Below are positions 11,310 to 20,770 of a stretch of DNA of 64,000 nucleotides, in pieces (the stretch's first letter is position 1; each line of letters opens with the position of its first letter). A program made the translations under genes and the position numbers. A model generated the notes under the pieces. It was not told the DNA's origin. It did not search any database and saw nothing but the letters and a program-made list of their open reading frames with translations. Source of the stretch: Endocalyx cinctus (Eukaryota; Ascomycota; Sordariomycetes; Amphisphaeriales; Apiosporaceae); contig BCKC01000007.1 of the NCBI GenBank assembly GCA_001600455.1, positions 3,226,019 to 3,290,018 of the forward strand. The letters run 5' to 3'.

Positions 11310-12785
11310 TGTCAATCAAGCCATCTGGGCTAGGAAAAACATGCATAATGATAAAAGCAATAAGTCAGGTTTCGAAAAGAATAATTATGAATCTTGAAAA
11401 GGCAACATTTATATACATTATGTACCGGTAAAATATTTTACTCCACACTGCCCCTTTATAAGGCCGACACCTTGTTCTGTCAAGGCTTTATAGGGCTGTG
11501 TTAAAGTGCCAAGACAGCCACAAATCCAATCCAATTGGTTCTCCAGTGCTTGACTTGCTGTGCTTGAGCCTTAACTAGCTGGCTGGGTTTATCTTTCCAG
11601 GTCCAGTAGGTTGCATGCAAGACCTTCACGGTACAGGAACATATCAGTATGAAAACTGCCTCGTGATATTCACTTTGCGTGTACAATTGCTACTTTATTT
11701 AAGTAGCTTCAATCAGCAGGGAAAAACATGAATTCAAAAGTTAATATGTTTTGCACGAGGTTTGTGTATGCTCGACAATTGCCGTTCACTGTTGCCTATA
11801 AATAGGTGGGCATTCAGTATAAATGCGTATTTCAGCCCCTTTACCCCTCTTTATTTTCTCTGATCGTTGGAGGGTGCTATCGCTGCAGCAAATAGTAAAC
11901 GTGCAGAAAATGCCTGCGCCTTCGAGCATCGCCTCACTTTAAACTGGCCTCGCTAAGACAAGAAATTTGAAAAGAAAACAAAATCATGTTAATATAGCCA
12001 TTAAAACGGAGAGGAAACTATGAATCGATTCTCTCTTCTCAGTGTGCCTAGGCGATTGGTTAGAAGATGGAGGAGACGATCATTAACTCATTAGCCACTG
12101 TCCATTGTGACATTCATACATCTTCGCTGTTGGGTACACTTGAATTGAATAAGCCTGCAGCTTATTTAGCCAGTATTAATGTGATATATAAGTCAGCTCT
12201 TTACGAATAGTTGTTAGGAAGCTTCCGATTGATACGTATTAAATTTGGTATACAACTATATCTAGCCAGTTCTCTAACGCTACAACGGTATGCTCTATCT
12301 GTCGAGAAACTGATCTCTTCCGAGCAATGGAGAAAATGCCGTAATTACATGGTGCTTCATCTCAATGGCGGTCACGTTAAGAATGTACCATTCACTAACC
12401 GAATTCGATAATCTTTGGCTCTGAAAATTATCTGTCGCACGTGGGACTACCGAGAGCATATGGTTTCTTAGAAGGATACGTATTTCGTACGTATCTCGTC
12501 CTAATTTTGGCGTCTGAACGAATCCGGTTGGCTAAATTAAAAATACAAAAAATCTTTCGCGTTTAATTTTTAGCCTTTTGAAGCTCGTTCACTATGAGAG
12601 GAACACACGGGAAGGTTTACAATCTTTGAAACATCTCCGATATTCCAGGAGTAAATGAGGAGGATATCGGTCGAGGGACCTTGAAAAAGATATGAAGATG
12701 GGAATAATTCGATGAATCTGATGTGTTTGTTGCGCTCCTAGAGAATGCTAGTGTCAGGGGTACCGGTTTCTGTGTAGTCTAAGCT

Positions 12786-13220
12786 GCGTGCCTACGGCTA
12801 CCCTCCGGGCAACCCCATTACTATTAATCTATAGAAAGAGGAAGCTTCTGCTTGGTAGATAGAGTAGAAAAGGCAAGAGTTAGTATAATAGTTATTCGTC
12901 TCTTAAAATATACCTATTACGGCTCCACCACTAAGCTCCGTCTACGTAACTGTGTGTAAGAAAATAGGGGTACGTTGGAGTGTAGGGCAGCATTGTTACA
13001 TAAACGGAGCTTAGTAGTGAGACAGGGATATACATAGTTTAAAAATCGAATGACCATTGTATTGATTCTTAACCTTTTATTCTATATATTCGGGCGGAAG
13101 CCCTCCCTTATAGACGTATCCTATTGGAGCTACCCGGAGGGTAGCCGTAACCACGTACCGTAGGTAGTCCCGTGATACCTAAGACCCTGATACTGTACTA
13201 CCCCTGCACTCCAACGTAAC
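12786..13220. repeat. MITE-like region with overlapping inverted repeats
   Basis: Three inverted pairs: TACGGCTACCCTCCGGG (12793-12809) with its exact complement at 13133-13149; ACTAAGCTCCGT (12930-12941) with 13004-13015; and TACGTTGGAGTGTAGGG (12971-12987) with 13202-13218 (one mismatch). The outer pairs interleave rather than nest, as expected of two overlapping or inserted elements. A related end, cctacggtgcgtacctacgg, occurs at 30831-30850. No ORF inside. Probably a non-autonomous DNA element or its remains. Confidence 0.5.
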
Positions 13221-14093
13221 CCTCCCTTATACCAGACTCCTTTTATAGGTAAAAGATTAGTATTAATGCTGACAACATGATATTTTCATAGGGACTTAAA
13301 GGGACTTATAAGGGGGAAATAAGAATAAATGGTCGCCACGATAAGTTTGCTGGCTTCGACTCCATATCTTGATAATGTGATTACTAGCTTGGCAACAACC
13401 GGAGGATTATACTGATTAGAACAAACCCAACAGTTAGGCTTTAGGGGTACTGGTGTGTAGTTTCTTTATTCACAGTTAACTACACTCTCAGTGTGAAGTA
13501 TTTTCATTCCATATTAAAGATAATTGTTAGCACCTGTGTCACGGTGCCACAGTCAAAGTATAAGGATCTGAGATCTAGGTAGATTAAAACACCAATCAAA
13601 ATTTATTCCTTTAGATAATGTCCGTTGTTGCTCTGTTAAATATGGTTCATTAAAATGAATTTCTTTGGAATTCATGTGCCTGGAGCCTTCGTTATAAAAG
13701 AGCTCTAATAGGTTATCTAACTAACCCCGAAGTGTCGAAGAATTTATACTTTGTTATGATAACTTTTTTGTCACGGTGATTTTTCGTAGACAGATTTCGG
13801 ATGAGCAGATTATTTAGGCCGAACGGTGTATTCAAAGCTTGATTCAGGACCCCGAACTGCGTTCATGTACTGATTGTGTAAATACCGTGGACAGATTTGC
13901 TGTTGGCGAGTTCTTAAACCACAAATACTCATCGATCCTCATATCATTTCATGTCTTAATGAGAGGCTGACTAACTAGGAGAGGCGGGAGGTATATGAGT
14001 TCAATTTTAAAATTTAAATCTATAATGTCGTAGTTGGGTTTTCAGATTCTGGAAATCATTACTACTCAACTAAAGTAATATGAATCACACCTC

Positions 14094-14195
14094 TTTTCAT
14101 TTTCTACTCTCATTTTATTTTATCCTGAACAGCGCCACCGATGATAAAAATGCATCAATAACCTAGTTAATGATAAAGATTGTATTGACTCAGAT
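14094..14195 (+). repeat. 102-bp dispersed repeat, copy A
   Basis: Ungapped match to copy B at 21737-21838 in the same orientation, with 8 mismatches (about 92% identity). It begins TTTT, contains CATTTTATTTTAT and CACCGATGATAAAAATGCAT, and ends TGTATTGACTCAGAT. The pair flanks the three-gene island 14435-20770. Confidence 0.85.
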
Positions 14196-14434
14196 ATCTA
14201 ATTAATTATTATTCTGATGATGAGTTGAATAATACCATATAAACCTGTATACAGAGCAGATTGTGTGCTAATATTGGTATAAAACAGCTCTAATGTAGTG
14301 AAACCGTGATGCAGCTATGGGTCTGTTTCAGCTTGACATCTTGCCTTTACACCTTTTTTTTTTTGAGGGGGAAAGGGGGTAGAGTCGCACGAGAGAATAA
14401 TATATTTTCACGTCTATAGCTTGTCCTCTCGATA

Positions 14435-15106
14435 CTAGACGAGACCGATCATGCCCATCACGCTGCTCACAGAGACTTCCACCGACCCACTCACATCCAA
14501 ATTCTCAACAATCAGCTTTATCAATCTATCATTGATTTGATACGGCTCAATCAGGCGGTGCGTACGCACCAAGTTCTGAAGTACTTTCACGTCCGTCAGC
14601 TTCGTCTTGGATCCCCGTAGTCGTTCGGGGCTTTTAACGCGTTCTTCCAAGACCATCTGGCTACAGTGCAAATTAACCCAGAAGATGGGAACCTCGGTAT
14701 CGCGTACCAGGTCGAGATGTTCCTGAAGAAATGCCATGTCCCTTTCGTTACCTTCGGCGAGACAGGCCGTCATGAGAATGGTATGACCCGCGAGTGCGCG
14801 CTTTCTCAGCGCCTCGAAGACGGGAACTCGAATCTTTCGACGCAGCTCGTGGTGTTCATCGCTTCGGCTGGGGATAACTGCTACCGCTGGATCAATGAGG
14901 AGGTGATTGTCCAAGAGGCAGGTTCTGTCTGCAGGCAAGCGCTCTTTAATTTGCTGGAGAATGGCGAGTTTTCCCGTACCCGGAAAACCATTCAAGATAA
15001 GTACCCTACCTCCAAAAGGCTGTTGGACTGGTACTTGAAGATTGGGTGAATTCGGGATGGGGCATGGATCGTTGCTAGCGATTGAGGCGCTTCGCTCCTG
15101 TGTCAT
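14435..15106 (-). CDS. P-loop ATPase/kinase-like protein
   Basis: Predicted ATP- or GTP-dependent kinase or phosphotransferase of the AAA_33/zeta-like P-loop group; substrate unknown. Intronless, 223 residues from the ATG at 15106 (an upstream TTG extension was ignored). Walker A motif NGFPGTGK at residues 39-46 is followed by DNHLLIDPA (66-74), which sits where small-molecule kinases keep a substrate-binding aspartate. Later landmarks are TILMTACLAEGNE and VNLHCSQMVLEERVKSPER, the latter resembling the lid region with conserved Arg/Glu. The C-terminus ends in Ser/Val-rich sequence. Denser GC than the surrounding AT-rich DNA, and no intron; either bacterial origin by transfer or simple compactness would explain this. 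Neighbour of the decarboxylase-nucleotidyltransferase gene on the opposite strand (divergent, 1.2 kb apart). Confidence 0.75.
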   Translation of the reverse strand: MTQERSASIASNDPCPIPNSPNLQVPVQQPFGGRVLILNGFPGTGKLAILQQIKERLPADRTCLLDNHLLIDPAVAVIPSRSDEHHELRRKIRVPVFEALRKRALAGHTILMTACLAEGNERDMAFLQEHLDLVRDTEVPIFWVNLHCSQMVLEERVKSPERLRGSKTKLTDVKVLQNLVRTHRLIEPYQINDRLIKLIVENLDVSGSVEVSVSSVMGMIGLV

Positions 15107-16272
15107 AATGATGGCAATATTTTGGGCGATTTGATCGAGCAAATTGGTTTAAAATTTATTACCGCAACGAGGAGAGAAGGCAGGTATAAATATACCATGA
15201 GGAAGGAGAGGGTAATGTATAAATACCAACTTAGTACTCAGTAGCTTGTGATTGAGTTAACAACAGGTTAATTGAGAAGATTGTATGAGTTAAGAATTTA
15301 AGAGGTGAGCTTCAAGTTCATAAAAAAGCCTAAATTATAATTAAAATTTAGGTTAGTTTAAACAAGAATAATGTTATGACTGTCGTAGGAAAATGTATGT
15401 TTAAATGAAATGGAGTGCTGATAATCCAGTGCCTATAAGAACGAGTAGAAAGTGCTTAACTTGGTGTACATGTGAGTGTTTGCTCATTCATCAGGTGATC
15501 TCATCAATATTGACTATTTATCATCTGTAATTACTTAAGTACTTAAGTACTTAAGTATATGAGCATACTGTGAAACCATGAAGGTAATGTCGGTGTGGAA
15601 CACCGGGGTTAGACATCCTTATATATGAACTTTGTCAAGTAGAAGGCGAAAAACATCCTTGTTATTAATTGATAAGAGGTTCTTTGAATGAATCAAATAC
15701 TATTATATTGTAATTGTTTTATTCGTTGTCAAGAAAAATCCATAAAGTACGCAACTATCGTGATCCTAGAATGTGTTGCTAAGATAATCATTGAGAATCT
15801 CCATCAAATGGTTATTTAACCAAGTTGGCTCAGAACAAATGATTGAGACATAATTCATCGTATAACCAGAGAATCCTGAGATATTCATATTTTGAATTAA
15901 TTCTAAGTAATCATTAGAAATATTCTAATTTCGCTTTGTAAATTGTCTTGTTTTGCTCGTTAATCGTTGTTCTATGCTGATTTGTTTTGTCCTTTGTATC
16001 AAGTTACAGATAAACCGAGGAGCCAAGCCCTGTTTCTCCATGGACAATGCCGATTGTTCTTGAGCATGAGTTATGGTATGCCTCATCGTCCAAATCGTCC
16101 ACCATCCACATTCCTTACGGCAAAAGTATAAGTACTCCCTTAACCACGTCCAGTATGCAACATCATCAATCAAGTCTTACCACACAGTTTTGTAAGATTC
16201 TTTTACACCATATTATTATAAAACCACTCTTTTACAGCTAAGTTATACCTAAACCAACTTATTGTTCTTATC
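15107..16272. other. divergent AT-rich promoter region
   Basis: Shared upstream region of the P-loop gene (-) and the decarboxylase fusion gene (+). Includes a short palindromic tandem ACTTAAGT repeat near 15533-15558 and a TATAAAA at about 16217-16223, some 50 bp upstream of the ATG at 16273. No supportable gene. Confidence 0.5.
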
Positions 16273-18510
16273 ATGGCGCCTGAATCGACCCTTTCCAAGT
16301 TTTTCCTAAATGCGAACAACCGTAGCAATGGCGATACTCGGTCGGTTTTCGACAAGGTGATTGACCTCGGCATGTTCTTTAAGAACTCCGAGAACGTACG
16401 TGAGACGTCAAACGTAACGCCGGACCAGGTATCATTTAATCGAATGCCTGAACTAGGCATTTCATACGAACAGCTTCTCCATCTCTTCGCGGAAATCGCC
16501 TCGAGGAGCAGCAATTGGGGTTCTCCCAACTTTTTGGGATTTCCCGACGCAGCCAATAACGTCGCTGGTCTCGCAGCTGCCATTTTCACCCCCTTACTGA
16601 ACCAGAACCTGGCGAATCAGGAGATATGTTCACCCGAGGCAACTTTCATTGAAATGGAAGTTGTTCACTGGATGCGTGAGGCCCTGGGCTATTCCGTGCC
16701 TGAAAATTACTCGGAAGCCAACCATATCGGCGGGATCTTTACCCTTGGGGGCTGTCTATCTAATACTATCGCGCTCCTAGCGGCACGTGAAAAGTTATTT
16801 CCGGGGTCGACTCTCACAGGCATTCCAGTATTGCCGGAATATATTCGCATCTTAGTACCAGATGTCATTGAGCACTACTCTATTAGATCCGCCATGGCGT
16901 GGTTATCGCTAGGAGAGAAGAGCGTCGTCCGTGTTCCCGTTGACGACAGTTTCCGGATGGACAAGAATGCTTTGAAGCAAATCATTGAAGAAGAACGCGG
17001 GAAAGGAAACAAAATCCTGGCGTGCGTGGCGTATGCAGGAGACTCCAGAAGTATGCGAATTGAAGACCTGGAAGGCCTAGCCGAGATCTTGGAGCAAAGT
17101 GGTATCTGGTTTCACGTTGATGCCTGTCACGGGAGCCAGCTCATCTTTTCTGAACTACATAAACACAAGCTGCGGGGTATCGAAAAGGCCGATTCTATAA
17201 CTATCGATCCACACAAGACGTTGGCCATTCCATACAACTGCTCGCTCATTCTTTTCAGGGACCCGAGCGATCTTGCCGCCACTTCAACCAACTCGGATCT
17301 TATTCTCAACACGCAGTGGTCACTAGGTCGGATTACCCCTTTCATAGGGTCCAAGGCATTTGACGGCCTGAAGCTTTGGTCGACCATTAAATTCTTCGGG
17401 AAGAAACGGATCGGCCAAATGATTGACGAACGGCTGGAACTTGCCTCCGCGATCCAATCTGAAATTGAACGGCGGCCGCATCTCGTCTTGATGAACAAGA
17501 CAGATATCAACTCGTGCATAATGATATTCATGCCCAAGGGAATGCAGGAGTACTGTCTCCAAAATAAAACCAAGCATTCAGCTTCTGACATCGAGAAATT
17601 GAATAAGATAAATCGACAGATAAAAAATGCAATCCTCAATGATGGCGAATCCTACGTGCACGGGTTCCACCTGAAGAGCTGCCCGCACCCAACGTACGTC
17701 GATCCGGACAGGCAGCTTTACGTACTTCGAACTATGAACGGCAACCCGGGATCCACCATCGATAACGTCAATGATTTACTTGATAAGATAGAGAGTCTCG
17801 GTCAACACTTCTTCGATGAGAGTAAGTACCAAATTATGAGCTTTGGGTCAACATCGAACCCTCTGGAGCGTGTGGAGAAGAAATTGGACCGAGGGCTTCG
17901 TAATATGTTTGGAAATCAAGACTATTTTGCCGTGATTTATGGCTCTTCGGCACTGAGCAATAACGTTCTCTTATCTGACGTTGACTTGATGGTGTTTTCC
18001 CATGAAGCAGAACCCGCAACGTGCAAGGCGTTGGAGGTTATGTTCCGATCCATCATGAATGAGGAGAAAGTTTTCATTGATGCCGAGGTCCTATTCGAGA
18101 AGAAGATCTTGATCCCAATCAATTTCGCAGCAAAGGCGGTGAAATCCGGCCCTCCACTGGATGATGATGGTCGTGTGCCGAGCATCTGCAAGACAGCCGA
18201 GTACTTGAAGTCCGATGAGATGCTGGAGCGACTGGTTTTCAACGTGCTTACAACTCCTCACAAGATCTTTTCGGCGAGCGAGAGCGAACCCCGTGACATC
18301 AAGGAGTTAGAGAAGGTTGCGGCAGACACCCTAGTAAGCCTGATCTGTCAAATCAATCCAGGCAAGGTGAACACAGCTGAGGATTTTGCTAGACTTGCAA
18401 TCTCAGATGGCATTCGTAGCGGAGAGGAATATCTTGGTTACAAGGTTCGAGATGAGGTGCTTCGAAAGCTGCACCAAATATTCGAGGATGCGCATGGTTT
18501 TCATGAATAG
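16273..18510 (+). CDS. PLP-dependent group II decarboxylase fused to a nucleotidyltransferase domain
   Basis: Single exon, 745 residues. The N-terminal 510 residues are a pyridoxal-phosphate amino-acid decarboxylase (glutamate/tyrosine/diaminobutyrate class): IFTLGGCLSNTIALLAARE (155-173, phosphate contact), HYSIRSA (201-207, ring-stacking His position), HVDACHG (281-287, Asp283 binding the pyridine nitrogen) and SITIDPHKTLAIP with Lys315 as the Schiff-base lysine. The C-terminal part (about 525-745) carries a minimal nucleotidyltransferase signature: IYGSSALSNNVLLSDVDLMV (555-574, Gly-Ser then Asp569-x-Asp571) and IDAEVLF (602-608, Glu605 as third carboxylate). All key residues are present in both domains, so both may be active. 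Likely action: decarboxylate an amino acid and nucleotidylate an amine or a partner; this is inference. No intron and bacterial-like domain make-up suggest possible lateral transfer. Confidence 0.88.
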   Translation: MAPESTLSKFFLNANNRSNGDTRSVFDKVIDLGMFFKNSENVRETSNVTPDQVSFNRMPELGISYEQLLHLFAEIASRSSNWGSPNFLGFPDAANNVAGLAAAIFTPLLNQNLANQEICSPEATFIEMEVVHWMREALGYSVPENYSEANHIGGIFTLGGCLSNTIALLAAREKLFPGSTLTGIPVLPEYIRILVPDVIEHYSIRSAMAWLSLGEKSVVRVPVDDSFRMDKNALKQIIEEERGKGNKILACVAYAGDSRSMRIEDLEGLAEILEQSGIWFHVDACHGSQLIFSELHKHKLRGIEKADSITIDPHKTLAIPYNCSLILFRDPSDLAATSTNSDLILNTQWSLGRITPFIGSKAFDGLKLWSTIKFFGKKRIGQMIDERLELASAIQSEIERRPHLVLMNKTDINSCIMIFMPKGMQEYCLQNKTKHSASDIEKLNKINRQIKNAILNDGESYVHGFHLKSCPHPTYVDPDRQLYVLRTMNGNPGSTIDNVNDLLDKIESLGQHFFDESKYQIMSFGSTSNPLERVEKKLDRGLRNMFGNQDYFAVIYGSSALSNNVLLSDVDLMVFSHEAEPATCKALEVMFRSIMNEEKVFIDAEVLFEKKILIPINFAAKAVKSGPPLDDDGRVPSICKTAEYLKSDEMLERLVFNVLTTPHKIFSASESEPRDIKELEKVAADTLVSLICQINPGKVNTAEDFARLAISDGIRSGEEYLGYKVRDEVLRKLHQIFEDAHGFHE

Positions 18511-19240
18511 ACTAACTACGTAAATAGCTGTGAATCAGTGCTCAAAAGCCACCAATTAGATTGATACGGGCTTGTTGCAAATAAATATACCGTTTTCTTC
18601 CGCAACGATCAATTGATTAGAAAAGTGAGAAATCTTATAAAAACCTCGAAACAAAATAAACAATGGAAACTGAACGATATGAATATAAATCAAATTAAGC
18701 TGTTGATTAATTGTTAATTTGATTTAGAGCTGAGTGTCTGGCGGTGTAAGTAATTGGCTATTAAGGTAGAGCGATGTCTTGGTTTTTTATTGCTAGTAGT
18801 TACGGTGCTAGGGAGGGTAAAACGACTTGAAAGACTCAGGCATATGACAACGGAAGGGGGATATGATAAATGAAAACGGACGGTAGAGTTAGAGCAAGTC
18901 AAATCGTGTGGGGATATCTCCTTCGCCTAGTCATGTCCGCGCGGAGAACATATCCGTATCGTCCGGGCTCCACCTGTTTACCGGTGCTTGGAACTGGTTG
19001 TGCTGACAGTTTCGCCGTTATCATCGCTGCCTACCTACGGAAGGCCAGAGGTGACACTGGGAAAAAATTAAAATGTTCTCCAGTTTGAGGCCTATAAACA
19101 CCCTGAGCAGAAAGAAAAGAAAAAGAAGAATCACACAAAATAATCACGCGAAAAAAAAAAAAAAAAAAAACAGTATAAAAGTAACAATAACTATCTGAGA
19201 TGTAGCAAGGCACTAATGTAACTTGAGTTGCGAGAACCTT
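18511..19240. other. convergent intergenic region
   Basis: 730-bp AT-rich spacer between the 3' ends of the decarboxylase fusion (+) and the FAD oxidoreductase (-). It includes an A run of about 20 nt near 19150. The frames at 18714-18902 and 18870-19088 are short and not convincing. Confidence 0.5.
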
Positions 19241-20770
19241 TTATTTCGACAATTTGAACGGCCATGCACCCGAAGTCTGGAGCAGTCCCTGCAGATCATA
19301 TTTTCCAATGACGGCCAGAAGATGCGCTTTACTTTTAGGTCCGTATGAATTGATAGGATCTCGATCAGTGAACGCGTAATTCATATAACGGTACGCCGCA
19401 GAAACATTAGTTTTCTGTGCCTCCGTTTCGATCATTTGAAGGGCATCCTGGTTGGCATTGTAGACTTTCGTGTCGTCCTGGGAATTATCCCAAGACGTAT
19501 AAAAAAGTATAATAACAAGAGGGCCATGCGATGGATGAAGCCCTAGAGAGTTCCCGCCACGGGCAGCAGAGCTCTCCATCATGGTTACAGGTATTGGCTC
19601 AAAGGTAATGGAGAAAAGAAGATTTTGAACCTCCTTCAGCTTCTCGAAGGATGAGTTATAAATCTTTGCGGCATACTCCAGAATATTGACGTCTGCCTTG
19701 ACTGTGGTGGACATCTTTACTACCCTATGAAAATAATTAGCTTCTCGAATCATGACTTCGGGTGGTTTGGATTTACCTGTTAGAAGGCGCGCCAGAGAAA
19801 GCTTCGTCGGTGAACTCCTTCAGCTTACCAACGCGAAGCGACCTCATCTGGTCGACCTGAGGCTGGATATCTGCGAAGGGTTCAAGCGCTTTTGGCTTCT
19901 CTGGTCTAGTGCAGAAGATGTCATTCATGCACAGAATGCCACCAATGACACCGGCATATCCCATACTGAGGCATATATGGATGCTTGTATCAGCATCCGG
20001 TGCGTGCAGATAATCAACGAGACTTTGTATCTGCCCTGAGAAACTGGGCTGGAAATAGAAGAGTTTACCACCCCAGAGATCGCCCTGATCAAACACGCTT
20101 AAATCAAAGCGAGTGACGATGCCAAAGTTGGCTCCGCCACCTCTGAGCGCAATCCATAAATCTTTGTTGGTTTCGGCATTGGCGCTTACGATCTCTCCGG
20201 TCGCGAGAACAACTTCGTAGTTGACAACGCTGTCACAAACAAATCCACGAGCGTACGAAAAATATGAAAGTCCACCTAGAAGAGTTAGATTAAAGTATGA
20301 TTACAGGTATTAATTGAGAACTTACCTTGGACAGCATCTCCGCCAATACCACCGCTCGAATGTCGGTTGCCAGCGACCCCGAGTCCGACTTCGGCCAGCT
20401 TTTCATAGACATTTCCCATTTTCTCTCCAGACGCAATTGAAACAATTTTTTTGTTTGTGTCGATGTCTATTCCCTTGATATTTCGCATATGAATAGTGAG
20501 GCCATCACGTACATTCGCCACAGTGGGCGTGGCCTGTTGACCGGACCCACAGATGGCAAGCTTCAGGCCATCCGCGAAGGGTTTGATGACTTTCAGTATA
20601 TCAGAGACCTGAGACGCGGAGCTCGGCGTCAGAAAACATGCAGGCTTAAGTTCGCGCTCTAACTCAGTAAAGTATGATTTGGTAATTGCATCGTACTCGT
20701 TGGTGTTGGGAAGCACGACTAAATCGGCCGAGATCTTCTGAATAGCTTCGATCGCGTTTGATACTGACAT
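19241..20770 (-). CDS. berberine-bridge-enzyme-like FAD oxidoreductase
   Basis: FAD-linked oxidase of the BBE/PCMH class, often found in fungal secondary-metabolite clusters. Exons 20770-20326, 20275-19777 and 19724-19241 (introns 50 and 52 bp) give 475 residues. FAD-binding landmarks: LAICGSGQQATPT (71-83), GNRHSSGGIGGDAVQGGLSY (134-153), LATGEIVSANAETNKDLW and RGGGANFGIVT; the C-terminal BBE tail is present (YMNYAFTDRDP, KYDLQGLLQTSGAWPFKLS). Notably the usual covalent-FAD His (in SGGH) is Gln79 here and the usual Cys (in GRCxxVG) is absent, so the flavin may be non-covalent. No N-terminal signal peptide is evident, unlike many secreted BBEs, so it may be cytosolic. It sits tail to tail with the decarboxylase fusion and could oxidise its amine product (inference). 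Confidence 0.88.

Larger units (their letters stand above)
11310..14434. other. AT-rich, gene-poor region with repeats
   Basis: About 3.1 kb without a supportable gene. It contains overlapping inverted repeats at 12786-13220 and a 102-bp dispersed repeat at 14094-14195. Open frames (11501-11686, 12211-12411) are short and composition looks non-coding. Promoter of the DUF6536-like gene lies at the left end. Confidence 0.55.

Noticed and set aside
14666..15049. Plus-strand ORF over the P-loop gene
   Set aside because: No motif on this strand; the minus strand encodes Walker A and the related motifs.
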